From: Modicisalibacter coralii
GTDB taxonomy: Bacteria; Pseudomonadota; Gammaproteobacteria; Pseudomonadales; Halomonadaceae
Assembly: GCF_004117855.1 (NCBI RefSeq)
Contig: NZ_QWBW01000039.1
Span: forward strand, 1-40,573
DNA: 40,573 nucleotides
Direction of reading: 5' to 3'
Part shown: piece after piece, positions 17,452-25,343 of the stretch
Layout of the letters: the number at the start of each line of letters is the position of its first letter
Numbering within the stretch: position 1 is the first letter of the stretch
Notes under the pieces: generated by a model
What the model was told of the DNA's origin: nothing
Database searches by the model: none
What the model saw: the letters and a program-made list of their open reading frames with translations, nothing else
Made by a program: the position numbers and the translations under genes

Positions 17452-19665
17452 ATGTCCGTCCCTTTCGTACTGCATCGACACCCCCTCTCCCCCACCATCA
17501 GTATCGTCATCACGGGCATCTGCTCGACCACGCTGCTGACTTCCGGTTTCGCGCAGGCGGCAGAAAACCGAGACGGCAACAACATGCCGGCGGAATTGCC
17601 TGTCGTCCAGGTGACCGACGACAGAATCGCCAATGCGCTGATGCCAACCGAGGGCTATACCGCCAGCACCAGTCGCAGCGCCACAAAGAGTGACACCCCA
17701 CTGTTGGAGACAGCACAGTCTGTGTCCGTCGTCACTCGCGAGCAGATCGAAGATCAGGGTGCCAACTCGGTACAGCAGGCTCTTCGCTATACACCAGGCG
17801 TTTTCACCGGGGCACGCAACGGTTTTGGCAACCGCTATGATTTCATTTCGATGCGCGGCTTCGGTGGCGTCGGAAATCTCGACAACATCTATTTCGATGG
17901 CCTCAAGATGGCTGGCGATGTGGGGGGATATAACTCATTACAGATCGACCCTTACTTTCTCGAGCGCATCGACGTCTTCAAGGGACCGACATCCGTCCTG
18001 TACGGCCAGAGCTACCCGGGTGGCCTGGTGGGGCTGACCAGCAAGCGTCCATTGTTCACGCCTCTCCATGAGATTCAGCTGGAGGCAGGCACTCAGAATA
18101 AACGCACCGTGCGCTTCGATTTTAGCGGCCCACTGGGCGATGACCAACGGATTGCTTATCGTCTGGTCGGGTTAGCCAGTGGGTCGGACAGCCAGTTCGA
18201 TCATGTCGAGAACGAGCGCTATACCCTGGCACCATCGGTGACATTGCTGCCAACCGAGGATACATCCCTGACCTTGATGGCCTACCTGCAACATGAGCCC
18301 AATAGTGGCTACTATGGTTGGACACCCGCCGACGGTTCGGTACGCGATCATAACGGCCAGAGAATCGAGAACGACTTCTTCGATGGTGAACCGGATTTCA
18401 ATGGGTTCGAGCGCTACCAGCGCTTGATCGGCTATCAGCTGGAGCATCAAATCAACGATGCCTGGCAAGCCCGGCAGAACTTCCGTTTCGCCTCGGCTGA
18501 TATCGATTACGATCAGATTTATTCCAGCGGCTGGGTCGGAGACAGCAACCAGTTGAATCGCCGAGTCGCTAGTGCCGACGAGTCCCTCCACGCCTACAAG
18601 GTCGACAACCAGCTTCAGGGTAATTTCGCCACGGGGCCGCTGGAACATACCCTGCTTTTCGGCGTGGACTATCAATACCAGCGTAACTCCGGATCATGGC
18701 GGTTTGGCGCAGCCAGTCCGCTGGATGCCTTCGATCCGCAGTATGGCAATGCCCAGGTCACCTATGGCGCTCCCACCAACTTTATTGACAAGGTGGAACA
18801 GACCGGCGTCTATCTGCAAGACCAGATCAGCCTGGGCCAATGGCGATTCAACCTCGCTGGCCGTCAGGACTGGGCCGATACCAGTACCGCTTATACCAAC
18901 CTCGGAATGGCTTCCGAGAGTGATAGTGACAGCTTCACCACGCGGGCCAGTCTGCTCTATGCGTTCGACAGCGGCATTTCCCCTTACCTCAGCTACTCGG
19001 AATCCTTCGAACCGGCATCGGCCACCAATACCGACGTTTCCGGCAACACGCTGGACCCCAGCGAGGCTTCACAATACGAGCTGGGGATCAAATACCAGCC
19101 GCCAGGGAGCGATGACCAGTACACGGCCGCCCTTTATCACCTCGAGCAAGAAAACGTTTCCGAGTCGATCCCCAACACCCCCTTCTACGAGGCTATCGGC
19201 AAGGTCCGTTCCCGTGGGTTGGAACTGTCGGCGAAACTCCACCCCACCGAGCAGTTGTCGCTGATTGCCAGTTACACCTACACGGACATGGAATACGTCG
19301 AGACCAATGACGACACCGAGGGTAACACCCCCTATGGCGTGCCTCGTCACATGGCGTCTGCCTGGGGAAAATACGAGTTCTCGCCAGGCACCTTGAATGG
19401 ACTAGGTTTCGGTGCCGGCATTCGCTGCAATGATGCCACTTGGGGCAACGATACCCATACGTTCGACGTGGAGAATTATACACTGGTCGATGCCATGCTG
19501 GAATATGACTTCGGCACGCTGTCCCGCGATTTCCAAGGCATGGATTTGAGAGTCAATGCCGTCAACCTGCTCGACAAGGACTATGTCTCTTCGTGCTCCA
19601 GCGCGACGATCTGTCATTTCGGCGAGGCGCGCAATATGACGGCCACATTAAGCTACAAGTGGTAA
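17452..19665 (+). CDS. TonB-dependent siderophore receptor, FhuA-like
   Basis: A 737-residue outer-membrane receptor that imports ferric siderophores using TonB energy. It has a signal peptide (cleavage near GFAQAAE), a probable TonB box (ELPVVQVTDD, about 48-57), a plug domain (about 75-180, with ETAQSVSVVTREQI, FISMRGF and ERIDVFKGPTSVLYGQSYPGGLVGLTSKRP) and a 22-strand barrel. The barrel ends in the expected aromatic signal (TATLSYKW). E. coli FhuA has 747 residues. The start ATG 17452 follows AAGGAG. With fhuD upstream and a Fur box at 17410 it is probably a hydroxamate receptor; the exact siderophore is not known. Four Cys occur in the last 100 residues. Its last 299 bp recur at 22699-22997. 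Confidence 0.94.
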   Translation: MSVPFVLHRHPLSPTISIVITGICSTTLLTSGFAQAAENRDGNNMPAELPVVQVTDDRIANALMPTEGYTASTSRSATKSDTPLLETAQSVSVVTREQIEDQGANSVQQALRYTPGVFTGARNGFGNRYDFISMRGFGGVGNLDNIYFDGLKMAGDVGGYNSLQIDPYFLERIDVFKGPTSVLYGQSYPGGLVGLTSKRPLFTPLHEIQLEAGTQNKRTVRFDFSGPLGDDQRIAYRLVGLASGSDSQFDHVENERYTLAPSVTLLPTEDTSLTLMAYLQHEPNSGYYGWTPADGSVRDHNGQRIENDFFDGEPDFNGFERYQRLIGYQLEHQINDAWQARQNFRFASADIDYDQIYSSGWVGDSNQLNRRVASADESLHAYKVDNQLQGNFATGPLEHTLLFGVDYQYQRNSGSWRFGAASPLDAFDPQYGNAQVTYGAPTNFIDKVEQTGVYLQDQISLGQWRFNLAGRQDWADTSTAYTNLGMASESDSDSFTTRASLLYAFDSGISPYLSYSESFEPASATNTDVSGNTLDPSEASQYELGIKYQPPGSDDQYTAALYHLEQENVSESIPNTPFYEAIGKVRSRGLELSAKLHPTEQLSLIASYTYTDMEYVETNDDTEGNTPYGVPRHMASAWGKYEFSPGTLNGLGFGAGIRCNDATWGNDTHTFDVENYTLVDAMLEYDFGTLSRDFQGMDLRVNAVNLLDKDYVSSCSSATICHFGEARNMTATLSYKW
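19367..19665 (+). repeat. Direct repeat copy 1 (receptor 3' end)
   Basis: This 299-bp segment encoding the C-terminal barrel strands recurs at 22699-22997, with about ten mismatches counted by eye and no gaps. The match ends at the stop codon. Confidence 0.95.
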
Positions 19666-20160
19666 ATTCGCTGCCAAATACCACCGATACAACTATTACG
19701 GCAAGCCCAGAAACTACACCCTTACCATGAATTACTGCTATTGAGGGATGGCCATGCATGGCCTGACTCATTTCACGTTGCACACACCCCCAAGAAAGCA
19801 CAATGCCACTCGACCCCAATGGCGCCGATTTTCCGATCATCATCCAGATGTAAGGCAAACCTACTGTACATGAACTCCCGCTGGCACAGGCCAGAGCGAA
19901 GTACCGGAAGACATCCTGACATTAGGTACTCCCGCCGAGCGGAATGACTATCACGATTTCGCGCGCCTGGGCGGCATCGTACCCGAGGCCGCCGGACAGG
20001 TACGCAGGGATATCGCTCAGGCTCTGCGGCAGTACCTGTTCAACAGCTGCCACGCCTGAGAATCGCCGGCTGGCGGCGCTATGCCGCGTCTTCTCCCTCG
20101 GCCACGACGGCAACGTTCGGGATTGCATTGAGTGGGGAAGCGAGGCATATTTAAATACGA
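19666..20160. other. Intergenic region with an orphan coding tail
   Basis: About 500 bases between the two receptors without an intact gene. On the plus strand, frame 19873-20059 is open after a TGA and reads to a stop as ...LTLGTPAERNDYHDFARLGG then IVPEAAGQVRRDIAQALRQY and a short end. That looks like the tail of a real protein but has no start of its own. Slightly upstream, PLDPNGADFPIIIQ appears in another frame. This could be a decayed gene with frameshifts. I do not recognise the family. Confidence 0.35.
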
Positions 20161-20178
20161 ATAATAACAATTATCTTT
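20161..20178 (+). promoter_or_regulatory. Fur box upstream of second TonB receptor
   Basis: ATAATAACAATTATCTTT shares the core AATAATAACAATTATC with the site at 17410. It lies about 50 bases before the second receptor start. Confidence 0.78.
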
Positions 20179-20227
20179 TACAAGCCAAAAAATCAACATC
20201 CAAGGGATGTTCCTAGGGAAGTCAACG

Positions 20228-22402
20228 ATGTCACATCCTCTACTACGCAGACACCGACTCACCATTGCCATCGGCATTGCCAACATCTGTGCCACGGCCC
20301 TATTGGCTGCTCCCAATGCGCTCGCCCAGGGTCACTCGACACAGGACTCAGAGAATGACGAGTCCGCTGTCACATTGCCGACGCTACAGGTGACGGAAAG
20401 CCGCCTCTACGAAGAGGCCTACGGCCCCGTGCAGGGCATCGCCGCCACGCGTAGCGCCACGGCGACCAAGACCGACACACCGATCATCGAGACGCCACAG
20501 TCCCTCTCGGTGGTGAGTAGTGAGGAGTTCCGCGACTATGGCGCGCGAAACTTCACCGAAGCGCTGGGCTATACCGCTGGAGTCTCCAGACAAGAAGGCG
20601 CCGACCGCACCACCGACGTAATGCGTATACGGGGTTTTAGGGTCGGAACCACATACCGAGATGGAACCAAGTATCAAGCCAACGTCTACGACGGCCAGCA
20701 GGAACTCTATGGTCTGGAGCGACTGGAGGTACTCAAGGGGCCCTCCTCTATCCTCTATGGCGTGGCTTCCCCCGGTGGCGTGGTCAATGCCGTCAGCAAG
20801 CGCCCCACCAGCGAGCCCCTGCGCGAGATCAATCTCCAGGCCGGCAGCTTCGACCGGCGCCAGATATCCGCGGACTTCTCCGATGCCCTCGACGAGGATG
20901 GCGTCTGGTCCTATCGCCTCACCATGCTGCATCGCGACAGCGATACCTTCGTCGATCATGTGCCCGACGACCGCACCTACATCGCCCCTGCCTTGAAATG
21001 GCAACCGACCGACCAGACGTCGCTCACCCTGCTCAGTGAGTACCAGCGCGACCAGACCGCCTATGTCTACGGTCTGCCGGCCAGCGGTACAATCCTCTCG
21101 AACCCCAATGGGAAGATTTCACGAGATCGGTTCATCGGCGAGCCCGATTTCGACAACTTCGACAATGAACGCTACTCCTTTGGCTACCTGTTCGAGCACG
21201 ACTTCTCCGACAACCTTCACTTCCGCCATAGCCTGCGTAGCTTCCACGCTGATCGGGTTTACGACAATATCTTTCTCGGTTCGAGCAGCGATGGACGTGT
21301 CTATTCCAGAACCGCCCAGGATCGCCGCGATGCCTCACGAGCACTGACTGCGGATACCTCCCTGCAGTACGACTGGGAGGCTGGCAATACTTCCAACACT
21401 ACTCTTGTCGGCTTCGACTACACCCGTCAACGTCAAGAGACCGAGCGTTACAACCGCACGGCCCCGCCGCTGGATCTCTACGACCCCGTCTATGACAACG
21501 GTGAACTGGGCGATGCCATACCTTTCGCCTACTCTACCAAGCAACGCCATGAGCAAGTGGGTATCTATTTACAAAACCAGATGAAGATCGCCGACAAGTG
21601 GGTGTTTTTGTTGGGAGGACGCCAGGACTGGACCGAGGATGAAACCTCTCCCTATTTTGGTCCCACCGACTGGAGTCGCGCAACGGACGATGCGTTCACG
21701 GGACGCATTGGAGGCGTTTATCTTGCCGATAATGGTCTGGCGCCTTTCATCAGTTACAGCGAGTCTTTCGAGCCCACCAGCGGTACGGGTCGCAACGGAG
21801 ACCGGTTCGAGCCGACGCGTGGCAAACAATATGAACTCGGGGTCCGTTACCAACCCGAGAGTTGGGACACTCTCATCACCGCCACCGCCTATGAACTGAC
21901 TCAGGAAAACGTGCTCGTCACCGACCCCGTCGACACCAGCTTTCAAGCCCAACTGGGCGAGGTGCGTTCTCGCGGTATCGAGCTGGAAGCCAAGACGGCA
22001 ATCGGGCCCAACGCCAATCTGGTCGCGGCCTATGCCTATACGGATGCGCGAACGACCGAAAGCAGCCCCGCGACGCCGGACCTGGAAGGCAAGCGAACGG
22101 CCAATACGCCCTACAACCAGTTATCGCTATGGAGTGACTATCGCTTGGCCAGCTTTGGTTTGCCTGGCCTGAAAGTCGGAGCTGGCGCGCGCTATGTCGG
22201 CTCGACCCTCGGTACCTGGATCGATGGCGAGGTTCCCTCTTTCACCTTGTACGACGCCATGGTCAGCTACGAGACAGGCCACTGGACCTATGCACTGAAC
22301 GCCACCAACCTCACGGATGAGAACTATATCGAATCATGTACCTATGGGTGTTTCTATGGTGAGCCAAGAAATATCACAGCCACTTTAGGTTACCATTGGT
22401 AA
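20228..22402 (+). CDS. TonB-dependent siderophore receptor
   Basis: A 724-residue outer-membrane receptor. It has a signal peptide (cleavage near NALAQG), a probable TonB box (TLPTLQVTES), a plug domain (ETPQSLSVVSSEEFRDYGA, MRIRGFRV, ERLEVLKGPSSILYGVASPG and GVVNAVSKRP) and a beta-barrel ending in TATLGYHW. It is clearly paralogous to the first receptor, but only moderately similar, so it probably recognises a different ferric siderophore (FoxA/FhuE/FhuA group by overall look). The start ATG 20228 has AGGGAAG seven bases upstream; an in-frame ATG at 20207 has no spacing to its Shine-Dalgarno sequence. A Fur box lies at 20161. Confidence 0.94.
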   Translation: MSHPLLRRHRLTIAIGIANICATALLAAPNALAQGHSTQDSENDESAVTLPTLQVTESRLYEEAYGPVQGIAATRSATATKTDTPIIETPQSLSVVSSEEFRDYGARNFTEALGYTAGVSRQEGADRTTDVMRIRGFRVGTTYRDGTKYQANVYDGQQELYGLERLEVLKGPSSILYGVASPGGVVNAVSKRPTSEPLREINLQAGSFDRRQISADFSDALDEDGVWSYRLTMLHRDSDTFVDHVPDDRTYIAPALKWQPTDQTSLTLLSEYQRDQTAYVYGLPASGTILSNPNGKISRDRFIGEPDFDNFDNERYSFGYLFEHDFSDNLHFRHSLRSFHADRVYDNIFLGSSSDGRVYSRTAQDRRDASRALTADTSLQYDWEAGNTSNTTLVGFDYTRQRQETERYNRTAPPLDLYDPVYDNGELGDAIPFAYSTKQRHEQVGIYLQNQMKIADKWVFLLGGRQDWTEDETSPYFGPTDWSRATDDAFTGRIGGVYLADNGLAPFISYSESFEPTSGTGRNGDRFEPTRGKQYELGVRYQPESWDTLITATAYELTQENVLVTDPVDTSFQAQLGEVRSRGIELEAKTAIGPNANLVAAYAYTDARTTESSPATPDLEGKRTANTPYNQLSLWSDYRLASFGLPGLKVGAGARYVGSTLGTWIDGEVPSFTLYDAMVSYETGHWTYALNATNLTDENYIESCTYGCFYGEPRNITATLGYHW

Positions 22403-22468
22403 AATGCCATTAACGGCAACGTTTAAGACACCAGAAAAACCATCACACAGGCATGAAATAGCAAGGGC

Positions 22469-22491
22469 CCGGGCTAACCGCCCGGCGCTTT
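22469..22491 (+). terminator. Possible terminator after second receptor
   Basis: CCGGGC (22469-22474) pairs with GCCCGG (22480-22485) around the loop TAACC, and CGCTTT follows. The stem is short and the T-run is brief. Confidence 0.4.
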
Positions 22492-22685
22492 AATGCAAAA
22501 AACAACACCTTTACTCCCAGAGCCTCAAGAAAAAATCCTTGCAGCACCTCGACCTCTTACATGATTCCAAAACCCAACTCGGCGGCTTTGATGTTCCAAA
22601 AAATCAAACTCGTTTACGCAAACCCCTAGAGAAATTCTGTCGCCAACCATGCTGAACAATGTGGTGACATCAAGGGAAAGAGACA

Positions 22686-22997
22686 ATGCCTTCCTTGAGA
22701 AAATACGAGTTCTCGCCAGGCACCTTGAATGGACTAGGTTTCGGTGCCGGCATTCGCTGCAATGATGCCACTTGGGGCAACGATACCCATACGTTCGACG
22801 TGGAGAGTTATACACTGGTCGATGCCATGCTGGAATATGACCTCGGAGTGCTATCCCGCGATTTCCAAGGCATGGATTTGAGGGTCAATGCCGTCAACCT
22901 GTTCGACAAGGACTATGTCTCTTCGTGCTCCAGCGCGACAATCTGTCATTTCGGCGAGGCGCGCAATGTGACGGCCACATTAAGCTACAAGTGGTAA
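22686..22997 (+). pseudogene. Orphan C-terminal fragment of a TonB-dependent receptor
   Basis: A 103-codon frame whose codons 6-103 are a near-copy of the last 98 residues of the receptor at 17452-19665 (changes include Asn to Ser, Phe-Gly-Thr to Leu-Gly-Val, Leu to Phe and Met to Val). It lacks signal peptide, plug and nearly all of the barrel, so it cannot act as a receptor. It begins MPSLR behind AGGGAAAG, an in-frame join of an unrelated start to the copied tail. It may be the remains of a third receptor gene or a partial duplication. The roughly 280 bases upstream (22403-22685) are AT-richer and hold no other gene I can support. Confidence 0.88.
22699..22997 (+). repeat. Direct repeat copy 2 (receptor 3' end)
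   Basis: The second copy of 19367-19665. Similarity starts abruptly at GAAAATACGAG and stops right after the TAA. Most of the roughly ten differences are single bases, and four are clustered at about 22846-22854. Confidence 0.95.
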
Positions 22998-23094
22998 TTC
23001 ACCGTTCAGCAGGGACACGACAGATCAGGACATACCCCGTTTCGACAAGGTGGGTCTATGGCTGCCAGCGGCGTTCTAGCTTCTAACAATCAGA

Positions 23095-23116
23095 CGCGCC
23101 AGGTACGCCTGGCGCG
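23095..23116. other. Hairpin downstream of receptor fragment
   Basis: A 9-bp perfect stem (23095-23103 with 23108-23116) around TACG. No T-tract follows on the plus strand. It may be a terminator for the receptor fragment or the NRPS remnant. Confidence 0.4.
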
Positions 23117-23220
23117 CCACCATGATTACCGGGCACCAGCGGCTACGTCTTTAACACCGACACCCACTCAGTGACTCGAGAGTCACTGACGGCACTCTCT
23201 TGCAAGCGTTGCTGAAGCTT

Positions 23221-23500
23221 AGGTAGAGCACTGCAGCGTTGCGCCAGGGCGAGACTTGCATGCTCATGATGCAACAGGTCGGTCAGCATGCCATGCGTCT
23301 GACGCAGACAGTCGGCCACACCATTTCCCCCCAGCGTGACGCGAACGGGCAGGGTGTTGATGAACATACCCAGCGCCCGCTCGACACCCTCGGTTCCTTG
23401 CATGCGTCCGAACAGCAGGGTGCCAATGACAAACATTATCGTTTGTGATGAAAGCCGTGAAAGACCGACACCCTCCCCCCACATCAGGAGCCGGTACGCC
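23221..23500 (-). pseudogene. Remnant of an NRPS condensation domain
   Basis: The minus-strand frame reads LSRLSSQTIMFVIGTLLFGR then MQGTEGVERALGMFINTLPV and, further on, LRQTHGMLTDLLHHEHASLA and LAQRCSALP. These are the consecutive conserved blocks of a nonribosomal peptide synthetase condensation domain around the FGR.....GMFINTLP.R region. Similarity covers only about 80 residues (23221-23463). It then gives way to unrelated sequence and a stop near 23143. The HHxxxDG catalytic half and the adenylation and carrier domains are missing. Its place beside siderophore receptors suggests a lost siderophore synthetase. Functional expression is very unlikely. Confidence 0.82.
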
Positions 23501-23515
23501 CGTATGGCGCCCGGC

Positions 23516-24289
23516 TCATGGCCCATGCTCGGCATTTCCCGCCACCCGTGCCGCCATGCCCAGGCGCCCGAGGCCCGGCCACTTGAGTGCCGGTCGCCGC
23601 ACATCGACGCCCAGCGTCAAGCCCAGCAGCGTCACCTCGAGCCCTTCGTCGGCGGCCACGGTCACGGCCAGCAGCCCGAATGCGGAAAACTGCCAGCCGG
23701 TAGCGCTGGGCGCCCGCACGAAGGGGCCATCGAACACAAAGTCCCGGCCGATCGCCGTCACCGGCAACGCCACGTCGAGCCCCGGGACCCGACGCACCAC
23801 CCAGGCGACGAAGGTATTGCTGTTGGGTCCCGGCCAGGCGCGGTAACGCGCCGGCGCCGGATAGTCACGCACCGCCATCTCGATGGCGGGAATCATCGCG
23901 GCCGCCGCCGTGCCGCGGTAATCCGCCAGCAGCCAGGGGCGGCTGCCGAACCAGGCACGATCGGGCGTGCCCGCGCCAACCGACACCGGCGGCCGACGCC
24001 AGCTGGTCACCTGATAGACGCGATAGCGCCGAGCGTCGGCCGACTTGGCGGCGATCCAGGTATGCACCGCGAAAGCGCCACGCCATTCGAAGGCGCGCGC
24101 GGCGTAGACCTGTACCACCGCCTCGCGGGTCGTCGACGCGGGCGGCGCCAGCCCCGTCGGGCTGCGATCGCTGGTGGCCCAGTTGCCGGTCAGATCGATG
24201 CCGGGGCTGGCCAGCATGGCCAGGGGACCACCCAGCATCAGCGCCAGCAAGACGCCGAGCCCCCACCCCGCCCATGCGCGTCGTCGCAT
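23516..24289 (-). CDS. DUF3750 domain-containing protein
   Basis: A 257-residue protein with one N-terminal hydrophobic segment (GWGLGVLLALMLGGPLAML) acting as signal peptide or anchor, so it is exported or membrane-attached. The body has VQVYAARAFEWRGAFAVHTW, a WFGSRPWLLADYRG block and YRAWPGPNSNTFVAWVVR, which I recognise as DUF3750. The PGPNSNTF element recalls the NC-type motif of peptidase-like folds, but no catalytic role is established. The start ATG 24289 gives the export signal directly. It is divergent from the thioredoxin-like gene and marks the right border of the iron region. Confidence 0.82.
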   Translation of the reverse strand: MRRRAWAGWGLGVLLALMLGGPLAMLASPGIDLTGNWATSDRSPTGLAPPASTTREAVVQVYAARAFEWRGAFAVHTWIAAKSADARRYRVYQVTSWRRPPVSVGAGTPDRAWFGSRPWLLADYRGTAAAAMIPAIEMAVRDYPAPARYRAWPGPNSNTFVAWVVRRVPGLDVALPVTAIGRDFVFDGPFVRAPSATGWQFSAFGLLAVTVAADEGLEVTLLGLTLGVDVRRPALKWPGLGRLGMAARVAGNAEHGP

Positions 24290-24397
24290 CGTTGCCTCTC
24301 CCGGCCGCTCGAACAGTGATTCACGGCGCCGCCCCCTTGAATAGCGGCGCGATCACCCACATTGAATGGCAAATTCCGTCAATCAAGGCCAATCCCT

Positions 24398-25327
24398 ATG
24401 CCGATCGTCGATCCTCGTACCGGAGAGCCGCTGAACTCCCCCGACAACGGGACGAACCGTTCGTCGCAGGTCGACCCCTCGCGATACATCGTCGACGTCG
24501 ACATGTCCAACTTTCAGCAGGTGGTCCTCGAGGGCTCCCTCGAGATCCCCGTGGTACTGGACTGCTGGGCGCCGTGGTGCGAGCCCTGCAAGAGCCTGAC
24601 CCCGGTGCTCGAGAAGCTCGCCCACGAATACGCCGGCGCCTTCGTGCTGGCCAAGCTCAACATCGAGGACAACCAGCAGATCGCCGCCCAGTTGGGTATC
24701 CGCTCGGTCCCCGACGTCAAGCTGATCATGCAGGGCCAGCTCTACGATCAGTTCCAGGGCGCGCTGCCCGAGCCGCAGATCCGCGAGTGGCTCGGCAACT
24801 ACCTGCAGGCGCCCCAGGACGCCCCGGCCAGCCCCGAGGAACAGGCCGAGGCCGCGCTGGCCGCCGGCGACCCGGCCACGGCCAAGGCGATCTATCAGCA
24901 GCTGATCCAGGACTATCCCGACTACCCGGACTATCGCATCGGTCTGGCCAGCGCCCTGGTCGGCGAGGGCGAGGCCGAGGCGGCGCGCGAGATCCTCGAT
25001 GCCCTGCCCCCGGAGCATCGCGACGGCGCCAAGGCCCGCGGCGTGAGGGCACGCATCGAGTTCGGCGAGGAAGCACCGAGCCGCGAGGAGCTCGCCGCAC
25101 TCGAGGGTCGCGACGACAGCGAGGCGCAGTTCAAGCGCGCCCTGCGTCAGGTCGCCGACGGCGACTACGAGAACGGCCTGGAAGGCCTGCTGGCCCTGCT
25201 CAAGCGCGACCGGGCCTATGGCGACGACCTCGCCCGCAAGACGCTGCTGCGGGTCTTCGACGCCCTGGGCGCCGAGCATCCGCTGACCGTCGCCTATCGC
25301 CGCAAGCTGTTCGCCCTGCTCTACTGA
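24398..25327 (+). CDS. cnoX: Thioredoxin-like co-chaperone, CnoX/YbbN family
   Basis: A 309-residue protein: a disordered N-terminus, a thioredoxin domain (about 30-140) and a C-terminal TPR-like helical domain (about 145-300, EEQAEAALAAGDPATAKAIY and later repeats). CnoX (YbbN) proteins protect cytoplasmic substrates from oxidation and pass them to chaperones such as GroEL. The active-site motif is WCEPC with Cys61 and Cys64, so it should be redox active, unlike E. coli YbbN, which has lost the first Cys. The cis-Pro segment SVPDVKL is present. The start ATG 24398 (MPIVDPRTGE) has AAGG nine bases upstream; TTG 24362 is an unlikely longer start. Confidence 0.9.
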   Translation: MPIVDPRTGEPLNSPDNGTNRSSQVDPSRYIVDVDMSNFQQVVLEGSLEIPVVLDCWAPWCEPCKSLTPVLEKLAHEYAGAFVLAKLNIEDNQQIAAQLGIRSVPDVKLIMQGQLYDQFQGALPEPQIREWLGNYLQAPQDAPASPEEQAEAALAAGDPATAKAIYQQLIQDYPDYPDYRIGLASALVGEGEAEAAREILDALPPEHRDGAKARGVRARIEFGEEAPSREELAALEGRDDSEAQFKRALRQVADGDYENGLEGLLALLKRDRAYGDDLARKTLLRVFDALGAEHPLTVAYRRKLFALLY

Positions 25328-25343
25328 TCCTCCCCGGCGTCGC

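Noticed and set aside
22525-22815. Minus-strand 96-codon frame at the receptor fragment
   Set aside because: It repeats because the receptor tail is duplicated (the same peptide appears opposite the first copy) and has no family.
23865-24275. Second minus-strand frame inside the DUF3750 gene
   Set aside because: It is an out-of-frame shadow of the DUF3750 coding sequence.
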